The notes beneath the pieces are model-generated. The model was not told the DNA's origin and did no database searches. It saw nothing but the letters and a program-made list of their open reading frames with translations. A program made the translations under genes and the position numbers. From the NCBI GenBank assembly GCA_002482765.1, contig DLGP01000022.1, positions 315 to 40,244 of the forward strand: a stretch of 39,930 bases of DNA, written 5' to 3'. Origin of the DNA: Alphaproteobacteria bacterium UBA7691. GTDB taxonomy: Bacteria > Pseudomonadota > Alphaproteobacteria > Ferrovibrionales > Ferrovibrionaceae. The first letter of the stretch is position 1, and the number at the start of each line of letters is the position of its first letter. This document shows, piece by piece, positions 16,736 through 22,974 of this stretch.

Positions 16736-17248
16736 TCAGCCACGCCCGCCGATACGTGCGCCGGTTTTCAGCACCACAGTTTCCAGCCCGCGTACCAGTT
16801 CGCGCCCGATGGCGCCGCCATCGCCGGCAATCTTCTGGCTCAGCACCACATAGAGCGCGTCGATATGCGGCTGCACCACGGCGCTGCTGATCCTGGCATC
16901 CTGATTGTTCAGGCAATGCTCCAGATAATTGCTGAGGAAATGCGTGATTTCGCTGACCAGCGGAAAGCCGAATGTGCCACCCAGGCCCTTCATGTCCCAG
17001 CAGATGCGCAGCATGGCCTGCACGCCATTTGGATCGTCCAGGCTGGTCTTGCGCAATTCGTCGAAAACTTCGCGCATGCGGCCGAGATCCTTGTCGGCCC
17101 ATTGCTCATACATCTTCTGGCCCAGCGCCTGGACCGCCGTTTCCGCTTCCTTGATTGTCTGCTTGTCAAAACCACCCGTGCCCACTTTCATTTTCAGAAA
17201 GTTTGGCGGCTCGATGAATTCGCCTTTTTTCTGGCTCTCATCCGACAT
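16736..17248 (-). CDS. Hpt-like protein lacking the phospho-histidine
   Basis: A 170-residue helical protein whose central segment, CWDMKGLGGTFGFPLVSEI (residues 83-101), matches the Hpt signature HxMKGxGGxFG seen in phosphotransfer domains. The position of the phosphorylated His is occupied by Trp84 (codon at 16997-16999), while the following Lys and Gly residues and the hydrophobic helix are kept. It therefore cannot take part in a normal His-Asp relay and may bind receivers without phosphotransfer. It starts with ATG at 17248 and is the second gene of the minus-strand che unit. Related stand-alone proteins with HDMKG exist in alphaproteobacteria (from memory). I have not compared them directly. 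Confidence 0.65.
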   Translation of the reverse strand: MSDESQKKGEFIEPPNFLKMKVGTGGFDKQTIKEAETAVQALGQKMYEQWADKDLGRMREVFDELRKTSLDDPNGVQAMLRICWDMKGLGGTFGFPLVSEITHFLSNYLEHCLNNQDARISSAVVQPHIDALYVVLSQKIAGDGGAIGRELVRGLETVVLKTGARIGGRG

Positions 17249-17364
17249 GGCGCTGGAAAACCCTCAGGCGGTCGAGCAAAGCGGCCCGATCATTCATTGT
17301 GGTGGTTGTATGCCTTGAGGCTAATCCTTTCGAACCAGACAAGCAATCGGCAAGCCAGCAAGCC

Positions 17365-17940
17365 TCAGAAAAGTTCCACTTCCTCATCGGCGGCGGGCTG
17401 TTTTGCCGGTCTGGCTTGCTGCGGCAGCGGCATGTCGCTGGAACCAAGCAGATAGTGATGAAAATGCGCCCGCACCTGCTCAAGATTTTGGCCGGCCAGC
17501 AGGCCTTCGCCCCAGCCGGTGGCGCGCTCGGTCAGAGCTGGCTCCCATTCACGGCCGCAGCGCTCACGAATCAGGTCTTCCACATAACGCAGCGCATTCA
17601 CCACATGCTGCTGGCGCTGGTTGCGCAGGTCGTCGCCCTGCATCAGGCCAACGATGGCCGCCATGGCCGGCGAGCCGGGCAACTGGCTGCCGATTTCCAT
17701 CAGCTGGGTGCTGAAAGCCTGTGCCGACTTGCTCTGGGAGTTGCGCAAGTCTTCTATTTCTTCCTTGATCGCCAGCATTACCAGGGCAATGAAATCGAGC
17801 AATTCCCGCTCGGCGGCGGTTGGCGGCGCATGATTCCGGATTCCGGCCGGCTTGTTTGCCGCCGGCTGCTTTTTCCGGGCATCGACTTCCCGCTGGTCCG
17901 GTTGTCGCTGCGGCTGTGTCACGCCGTTTTTGCGCGCCAC
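17365..17940 (-). CDS. CheZ-like protein (putative CheY-P phosphatase), first gene of the che operon
   Basis: A 191-residue protein if started at GTG 17940, which has AGGGGA about 6 bases upstream. An ATG at 18024 would give 219 residues. After a basic disordered N-terminus, residues about 40-75 form a helix with AIKEEIEDLRN, and the segment MQGDDLRNQRQQHVVNALRYVEDLI follows. It contains Asp104-x-x-x-Gln108, the spacing of the catalytic Asp and Gln of CheZ phosphatases. The protein ends in DEEVELF, an acidic-hydrophobic tail like the CheY-binding C-terminus of CheZ. No database comparison was possible, so the CheZ assignment rests on motif, tail and che context. A different coiled-coil adaptor is the alternative. 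Confidence 0.5.
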   Translation of the reverse strand: MARKNGVTQPQRQPDQREVDARKKQPAANKPAGIRNHAPPTAAERELLDFIALVMLAIKEEIEDLRNSQSKSAQAFSTQLMEIGSQLPGSPAMAAIVGLMQGDDLRNQRQQHVVNALRYVEDLIRERCGREWEPALTERATGWGEGLLAGQNLEQVRAHFHHYLLGSSDMPLPQQARPAKQPAADEEVELF

Positions 17941-18252
17941 GCGAATCCCCTGTTGTTTTATTGTTAACGTCCTTATTGCCCATTTAGCCACAAGCCGAGC
18001 TAAAAAGCATCTGCCGTTCGGCAATTACGAATAATCCGCAACCGGAATTACCAACTTCTAATGCCGGCGCCGGATTTCCTGGCATTGTGGCGTATCTAAG
18101 CGATTGCAGGCGAGCCGGTGCCGGCCCATATTCTTCCGGTGGCGGAGGCGGCCGGCAATCGTTTGCCGGCGGTTTCCTGATATTTTTCAGCTTGGCCCGG
18201 GCCGTAACAAAAATATGCCGGCCGCTTGCGGTCTTGAGGATGACAGCCGCCG
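17941..18252. promoter_or_regulatory. Divergent intergenic region between the two che units
   Basis: This 312-base gap separates the leftward che operon from the rightward pentapeptide-cheD unit and must hold promoters for both. Its left part is richer in A and T than the surroundings, with a TTGTTTTATTGTTAAC stretch at about 17953-17968 and AATTACGAATAAT at about 18022-18034. I could not identify a convincing sigma-28, sigma-54 or sigma-70 promoter. One TTAAC half-site occurs without the partner needed for a CtrA box. No additional gene was seen in it, apart from the possible N-terminal extension of the CheZ-like gene to 18024. Confidence 0.5.
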
Positions 18253-19482
18253 ATGGATGCGCTCGATATCAAGGAAATGCTGCATCACCATCAGCTTTGG
18301 CTGAAGGGCTTGCCGACCGGCAAGGCGGCCGATTTCACGGGCAAGGACCTGAGCGGCGCCGATCTCTCAAAAGCTGATTTGCGGCGCGCAAACTTCACCC
18401 AGGCAGTGTTGCGGAATTGCCAGTTCCAGGGCAGCAGCCTGATGCAATGCAGCTTTTTCAAGGCCGATCTGAGCGGGGCGGATTGCAGCGGTGCCGACCT
18501 GACCCGAGCCGATATGCGGGGCGCCGTGCTGGAGGCGACCAACTTTTCCAATGCAGTGATGGCGGGGGTCAATTTCCGCCGTGGCCTGGAACTCGGCCCG
18601 CCGCCGGAGGCGGCTGCGGCCACGGGGCCTGGCTCGGGTATTGCCGTGTTGCGGCAGAATATTACCGGCAGCAATTTTGCCGGGGCAAATCTGGCTGGCG
18701 TAGATGCTCTGGGTGCTGATTTTACCGGTAGCAATCTGGCCGGCGCCAATCTGGAGAATTCCGCGCTGACCGATTGCCAATTGGCCCAGGTTGATCTGTC
18801 GAATGCCAATCTTGGCGGTGCCAGCCTGGTCGGCGCCAATCTGATGGGCGCTGAATTGAGCGGTGCCAAGCTGGCCGGCGCCACGTTGCAGGGCGCCAAT
18901 CTGACCGACGCGCATCTGCATGGCGTTGATCTGACCGGGGTGGAAACCTATGGCGCCAATCTGGTGATGGCCAATCTGGCCGCCGAACCGTTGGCGCCGC
19001 CCAAGCCGCTCAGCCCGGAGGAAATCATGGCGGCGCTGGAAGAGCATCGCCGCTGGGTGCAGAGCGGCCGGGGCCAGCCGGCCAACCTGCGCGGCGCTGA
19101 TTTGTCAGGCTTTGACCTGCGCGGGCAGGATTTATCCGGCATTCGAATGCGCGGCGCCAAGCTGCGTGAGGCGCGGCTGGAGCGCGCGGTGTTCCGTTTC
19201 GCCGATCTTTCCGGGATTGATGCACGCGATGCACGCGCAGCGGGCGTCACCATTCTCGGTTCCAGCCTGACGGGTGCCGACTTTCGCTTTGCCGATCTCG
19301 GCGAGGCGGTGTTTGGCAGCGCTGAGATTCTCTCGGCCCAGGGCGAACGTACCGGACGGCGCATGCGCTGTGATCTGAGCGGCGCCAATCTGGGCGGCGC
19401 GCGGCTCGACGGGGTGCAATGGAATGATGCTGTGCGCAATGATGTCACCGGCCTTGAACCCGAGGCGGTGACCGGTCCATGA
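18253..19482 (+). CDS. Two-module pentapeptide-repeat protein upstream of cheD
   Basis: A 409-residue protein built mainly from A(D/N)LxG pentapeptide repeats, which fold as a right-handed quadrilateral beta helix. It has two modules. Each starts with a short helix ending in H-x-x-W (LHHHQLWLKG near residue 10, and LEEHRRWVQSG near residue 264) and continues with repeats such as DLSGADL. Module one spans roughly residues 25-240 and is interrupted near 115-135 by a Pro/Ala/Gly-rich loop. Module two spans about 275-400. No signal or membrane segment is seen, so it is probably cytoplasmic. It starts 10 bases before cheD begins and probably shares its transcript. The function is unknown. A scaffold or binding surface for chemotaxis proteins is inferred from context. 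Confidence 0.88.
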   Translation: MDALDIKEMLHHHQLWLKGLPTGKAADFTGKDLSGADLSKADLRRANFTQAVLRNCQFQGSSLMQCSFFKADLSGADCSGADLTRADMRGAVLEATNFSNAVMAGVNFRRGLELGPPPEAAAATGPGSGIAVLRQNITGSNFAGANLAGVDALGADFTGSNLAGANLENSALTDCQLAQVDLSNANLGGASLVGANLMGAELSGAKLAGATLQGANLTDAHLHGVDLTGVETYGANLVMANLAAEPLAPPKPLSPEEIMAALEEHRRWVQSGRGQPANLRGADLSGFDLRGQDLSGIRMRGAKLREARLERAVFRFADLSGIDARDARAAGVTILGSSLTGADFRFADLGEAVFGSAEILSAQGERTGRRMRCDLSGANLGGARLDGVQWNDAVRNDVTGLEPEAVTGP

Positions 19483-19492
19483 TGCAAAAAGC

Positions 19493-20140
19493 ATGAGCAC
19501 GCCCGTCATAAAATTACAGCGCAACGAAGCTGGCTTCGGCGTCGCCCCCATGAGCGAGCGCCGACGCTACTATGACCCTGTGCTCAAGGTGCATGTGGTG
19601 CAGGTGTTTCAGGGTGATTTTTATGTCAGCACACAGCCGGGCGAGATGCTGGCCACGGTGCTGGGCTCGTGCATCGCCGCCTGTATCCGCGATCCCATCG
19701 CCGGCAAGGGCGGCATGAATCATTTCCTGCTGCCGGATAAAGGCGGCGACAATAATCCCGACCTGCCCTTCTCGGCCAGCCTGCGTTACGGCAGCTATTC
19801 GATGGAGCAGTTGATCAACGGCATTTTGGCTGTGGGTGGCCGGCGCGAGCGGCTGGAGGTGAAAATCTTCGGTGGTGCCAATGTGCTTTCCGGCCTGCGC
19901 GGCATCGGCCACCAGAATGCCGATTTTGTTGAGCGGTATCTCAAGGCAGAAGGATTCAGGATATTGGGCGCCGACCTGCGCGGCAATCTGCCGCGCAAGG
20001 TGCAGTATTTCCCCGAGACCGGGGTGGTGCGCATGAAGCAGATCGAGGATGCCAATGCCAAGGCAGTGTTCCAGCGCGAAACGGCGAAGAAGATCACTGC
20101 CGTGCAGAATACCGCTGGCAGCATCGAGCTGTTCGACTAG
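19493..20140 (+). CDS. cheD: Chemoreceptor glutamine deamidase CheD
   Basis: CheD deamidates glutamines of chemoreceptors and, in some bacteria, exchanges with CheC or binds CheY. The 215-residue protein carries catalytic Cys60 in VLGSCIAACIRDP and His77 in GGMNHFLLPD, with the RYGSYSMEQLI segment completing the site. It has a 30-residue N-terminal extension and a C-terminal extension of about 35 residues, so it is longer than the 160-residue minimal CheD. It is separated from the main che operon and placed between the pentapeptide-repeat gene (10 bases upstream) and a receiver gene (11 bases downstream), all on the plus strand. Confidence 0.95.
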   Translation: MSTPVIKLQRNEAGFGVAPMSERRRYYDPVLKVHVVQVFQGDFYVSTQPGEMLATVLGSCIAACIRDPIAGKGGMNHFLLPDKGGDNNPDLPFSASLRYGSYSMEQLINGILAVGGRRERLEVKIFGGANVLSGLRGIGHQNADFVERYLKAEGFRILGADLRGNLPRKVQYFPETGVVRMKQIEDANAKAVFQRETAKKITAVQNTAGSIELFD

Positions 20141-20151
20141 CGGCCGCCCCA

Positions 20152-20703
20152 ATGGCTTACAAGCTCAACAATGTTGCCTGTCTGGTGGTCGAGAGCAATA
20201 ACAACCATATGCAATTGATCAAGGAAGTGCTGCGCCCGCTTGGCATTTCCAAGGTGGCCGAGGCGCTCAATGCCAAGGATGCGCTGGCCTATCTCGAAAA
20301 CAACGTGGTCGACATCATCTTTTCCGAATGGCATATGGACGGAGAGATGGATGGCATCGGCTTTGTGCAATGGGTGCGCAAGAACCCGGCTTCCAAGAAT
20401 GTGTTTGTGCCGATCGTTATGGTGACGGCGCAGTCCGAGGAATGGAAAGTGATGAAGGCGCGTGATGCCGGCGTCACTGAATTCCTGGTCAAGCCGTTTT
20501 CTGCCTCCACCATGGCCAAGCGCATCACGGTGGTGATCGAAAGCCCGCGTACATTCGTGCGCACGGACGATTTCTTCGGCCCGGATCGTCGTCGCCATCG
20601 GGTATCCAATTACACCGGCGAAGAACGCCGCAAGGATTTGCTGGCCAAGGGCGACCAGGTGATGGATGCCAACTCGGTCGAGGAATTGCTCAAGGAACTT
20701 TGA
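20152..20703 (+). CDS. Atypical receiver protein with Glu at the phosphorylation site
   Basis: A 183-residue protein with a CheY-like receiver (residues about 5-130) followed by a basic tail. The phospho-acceptor Asp is replaced by Glu59 in IFSEWHMDG (codon 20326-20328), and the metal-binding acidic pair is reduced to Glu14-Ser15 in LVVESN. Thr92 (MVTAQ) and Lys114 (LVKPF) are kept. A Glu at this place often mimics the phosphorylated state, so it may be constitutively active or act as a binding module. The tail has FFGPDRRR (142-148 region) and YTGEERR (154-160), a paired GPDRR-type motif of unknown role. It is the third gene of the pentapeptide-cheD unit. Confidence 0.85.
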   Translation: MAYKLNNVACLVVESNNNHMQLIKEVLRPLGISKVAEALNAKDALAYLENNVVDIIFSEWHMDGEMDGIGFVQWVRKNPASKNVFVPIVMVTAQSEEWKVMKARDAGVTEFLVKPFSASTMAKRITVVIESPRTFVRTDDFFGPDRRRHRVSNYTGEERRKDLLAKGDQVMDANSVEELLKEL

Positions 20704-20796
20704 GCCTGCTGCCGGCGCGGTTTGATGGGTTGACGGGCCGGCATTGTCGGGCCAAGCTTGCGTCATGTATTTGTCATGGAGGTGGGCTGTCGCGGC

Positions 20797-21159
20797 ATGA
20801 GCGAAGTCATCGCCCTAAATCAATTCCGCCAGCCGGCAGGCAAGCCCTCGGCAACAGACCGGGCGATTTTTTTCGACCGGCGTGAATTCTCCCTGATCCT
20901 GAATCTGTATTCGCGTATGGTCGGGCGCGGCGAGTGGCGCGACTATGCCATCGGCCATGACAAGGAAAGCTGTAGTTTTGCAGTATTCCGGCGCAGTGCC
21001 GATGGCGCACTCTATCGGATCGTGAAAACTCCAAAACTGGCACGCCGCCAGGGCGCTTTCGCCATTCTGGGCCAGGGCGGGCGCATATTACGCCGGGGGC
21101 GTGAACTGGCGGTGCTGCTGCGCTATTTCGAACCGCCGCGGCAGAACGCGCTGCTGTAA
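20797..21159 (+). CDS. DUF2794 family protein
   Basis: A 120-residue protein that matches the alphaproteobacterial DUF2794 family by pattern: an N-terminal MSEVIALNQF, then FDRREFSLILNLYSRMV and a C-terminal FAILGQGGRILRRG and LLRYFEPP. The family has no known function. The ATG at 20797 gives the usual family N-terminus. Upstream in-frame starts at 20758 and 20776 are less likely, although the GGAGGT at 20778-20783 would be somewhat distant for 20797. No signal peptide or membrane segment is seen. It stands 93 bases after the receiver gene, so a separate promoter is possible, and it converges with the hydrolase gene at 21217. Confidence 0.8.
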   Translation: MSEVIALNQFRQPAGKPSATDRAIFFDRREFSLILNLYSRMVGRGEWRDYAIGHDKESCSFAVFRRSADGALYRIVKTPKLARRQGAFAILGQGGRILRRGRELAVLLRYFEPPRQNALL

Positions 21160-21180
21160 GCGCGGCGGCAAAGCGTCAAT

Positions 21181-21228
21181 GTCAGTTGATTGGCCGGATC
21201 AGATGATCGGGCCGGGTCAGTTGATTGG
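21181..21228. repeat. 13-base direct repeat at a convergent gene end
   Basis: GTCAGTTGATTGG occurs at 21181-21193 and again at 21216-21228, a period of 35 bases. The second copy contains the stop codon of the hydrolase gene on the minus strand. It looks like a small local duplication in the gap between two converging genes. No hairpin with a T-tract was seen, so it is not called a terminator. Confidence 0.5.
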
Positions 21229-22401
21229 AACGTCTTCCGCCATCGGCGGCAGGTCGAGCATGGCGGCTTCCGCCTTGATCTCTTCCGGCGTCAATTCACG
21301 CAGGGTGTCGTCGGCATCATCGGCCGCCGTGGCGCGGGCCAGAACCTGCTGTTCCGAGGCCAGGTTGCCCAGATTCAGGCTGGCCAATGCCAGATTGCCC
21401 AGGCTGGCTTCATCACCCAGGGTGAAGGAGCGGATCGGCAGTGTGTCGGTATCCGGCACCATCGGCGCCAGGGCGATATCCAGCTCAATCGGCTTGTCGA
21501 GCAGGCCACGGTCATTGCCGAGATGGCGCTCAAAGAAATCGGTGGTGCGCGAAATGCTGTCTTCCTTGGCGGCGCCCCTGAAGGCATGGCCTTCGCCGTT
21601 ATAAATCTTCACTTCATATTCGGCGCCGACATCCTTGAGCAGGCTGGCCAGTTCATGCGCCTTGCGCACCGGCACGATGCGATCGCGGTCGCCATGCAGC
21701 ACCAGGGTGGGCGGCATGCGGTCAACGCCGCGGCGCTGCACTTCCGCCGGCATGGCGCCAAACATGTTCACCACCGCCTGCACGCGCTGATCCCGGCTGC
21801 CCAGGCTGAGGGCGTGGAAGCCGCCAAGCGACAGGCCAAACACGCCAATCTTCTCGGCATCGACATAACCAAGCCGCGAGACATAGGAGATTGCATCGGC
21901 AATCACCTTCTCCCGCTCGTCATGCAGCGAGGGCGCAGCCTTGCGGGCGGCGCCCAGGCCGTCGAAATAATGCACCACAAAGGCGGAGATGCCACGATCC
22001 GCCAGCGCCTTGGCCTGCGGATAGAAGAGCGAGCCATCGCCCAGACCATGCGAGCCATGCAGGATCAGCACGGCCGGGGCCTTGCCGCCATAGCCGAGCA
22101 GGGCAGGATCGCTCTTGATGATGTCAACCCGCACCCAGCGGCCATCCGACATGAAACCATCGCCACGCGCCTGGGCTGCGGAGCGTGCCGGTTCTGCGTT
22201 CTTCTGCTTGCGCTGTTTCACCGGCTTGGCGGCGATTTTTTCAGCAGCCGATTTTTTAGTCTGCTCGGTCTGCTTGTGCGTGCGCGGTTGTGCCGAGGCG
22301 CCCCAGGGGGCGAGCGCCAAGGCGGGAAGGGTGCAAAGGGCCAACGCCACCGCAGTGGTGCGGCAGAAGCGTTCCAGCGTCGCAGCCAAGCCCAAAGCCA
22401 T
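21217..22401 (-). CDS. Secreted dienelactone-hydrolase-family protein
   Basis: A 394-residue alpha/beta hydrolase. The N-terminus has a signal-peptide-like hydrophobic stretch (TAVALALCTLPALALAPWGASA, ending near residue 38), then a Lys/Gln/Ala-rich linker to about residue 80. The hydrolase core runs from VLILHGSHGLGDG to about residue 310, with nucleophile elbow GLSLGG, acid in LHGDRDRIVP and His in GEGHAF, the order of the dienelactone hydrolase family. About 70 further residues of low similarity follow. It would act in the periplasm on an unknown ester or lactone. Its start overlaps a GGGGGAG ribosome site and a CtrA-like box. It is divergent from trxA. Confidence 0.82.
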   Translation of the reverse strand: MALGLAATLERFCRTTAVALALCTLPALALAPWGASAQPRTHKQTEQTKKSAAEKIAAKPVKQRKQKNAEPARSAAQARGDGFMSDGRWVRVDIIKSDPALLGYGGKAPAVLILHGSHGLGDGSLFYPQAKALADRGISAFVVHYFDGLGAARKAAPSLHDEREKVIADAISYVSRLGYVDAEKIGVFGLSLGGFHALSLGSRDQRVQAVVNMFGAMPAEVQRRGVDRMPPTLVLHGDRDRIVPVRKAHELASLLKDVGAEYEVKIYNGEGHAFRGAAKEDSISRTTDFFERHLGNDRGLLDKPIELDIALAPMVPDTDTLPIRSFTLGDEASLGNLALASLNLGNLASEQQVLARATAADDADDTLRELTPEEIKAEAAMLDLPPMAEDVPIN

Positions 22402-22413
22402 TTAACTCCCCCG

Positions 22414-22428
22414 TTAACCCCCTGTTAA
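22414..22428. promoter_or_regulatory. Candidate CtrA box TTAA-N7-TTAA
   Basis: TTAA at 22414-22417 and TTAA at 22425-22428 are separated by exactly 7 bases, matching the alphaproteobacterial CtrA consensus TTAA-N7-TTAA, and each is followed by C. A third TTAAC lies at 22402-22406. The box is 13 to 27 bases before the start codon of the secreted hydrolase gene, overlapping its leader, a position more typical of repression than activation. The motif is short, so chance occurrence cannot be excluded. Confidence 0.4.
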
Positions 22429-22459
22429 CCCAACGCCGGATAGCTTTGAACTGCCCGGT

Positions 22460-22474
22460 GTTACAAACTGTAAC
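22460..22474. promoter_or_regulatory. Perfect inverted repeat GTTACA-N3-TGTAAC (possible operator)
   Basis: A 15-base palindrome with 6-base arms and a 3-base centre lies in the 245-base gap between the secreted hydrolase gene and trxA. The size suits a dimeric transcription factor. No regulator can be named from the sequence. The gap also contains the CtrA-like box and the trxA promoter candidate. Confidence 0.45.
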
Positions 22475-22560
22475 GGTCCTGATCCGGCTTGTCACCTACT
22501 TTCGAACTAAAATCTTTATCAATTTCGCAAGCGGAACATGGGGTTGACACAATATACCGT

Positions 22561-22595
22561 GGCAGCTTGACGCTGCCTGGGGCGGTCCCTACCTT
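22561..22595 (+). promoter_or_regulatory. Candidate trxA promoter with an inverted repeat over the -35 element
   Basis: TTGACG at 22567-22572 and TACCTT at 22590-22595 are 17 bases apart and form a plausible sigma-70 promoter 52 bases before the trxA start. The -35 is embedded in a perfect inverted repeat, GGCAGC at 22561-22566 and GCTGCC at 22572-22577, so a repressor bound there would block the polymerase. A second TTGACA at 22544-22549 has no matching -10. Confidence 0.45.
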
Positions 22596-22646
22596 ATTTG
22601 CGAAACTAGACCCGCCCGGCTGGCGCAGAAATAAAGGAATACCTCG

Positions 22647-22970
22647 ATGTCCGCCACGACCAAAGTGACCGATGCCTCGTTCGAAACCGATGTGCTGAAG
22701 GCTTCCGGACCCGTGCTGGTGGATTTCTGGGCCGAGTGGTGTGGCCCGTGCCGTCAGATCGCACCCGCGCTGGATGAGATCGCGGCCGAGATGGGTGAGA
22801 AGCTCACCATCGCCAAGGTCAACATTGACGAGAACCCGACCACCCCCACCAAGCTGGGTGTGCGCGGCATCCCGACCCTGATCCTGTTCAAGGATGGCAA
22901 GCCGGTGGCGACCAAGATCGGTGCGCTGCCGAAGAGCCGCCTGGTCGAGTGGATCAATTCCTCGATCTGA
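22647..22970 (+). CDS. trxA: Thioredoxin 1
   Basis: A 107-residue cytoplasmic thioredoxin that reduces protein disulfides with electrons from thioredoxin reductase. The active site WCGPC is at residues 31-35, with both redox Cys (32 and 35). The cis-Pro loop GIPTL lies near residue 75, and the expected buried Asp26 is present. A ribosome site AAGGA precedes the ATG. The gene faces folC, their stops being only 4 bases apart. The trxA-folC-accD-trp neighbourhood is common in alphaproteobacteria. Confidence 0.97.
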   Translation: MSATTKVTDASFETDVLKASGPVLVDFWAEWCGPCRQIAPALDEIAAEMGEKLTIAKVNIDENPTTPTKLGVRGIPTLILFKDGKPVATKIGALPKSRLVEWINSSI

Positions 22971-22974
22971 TCTT

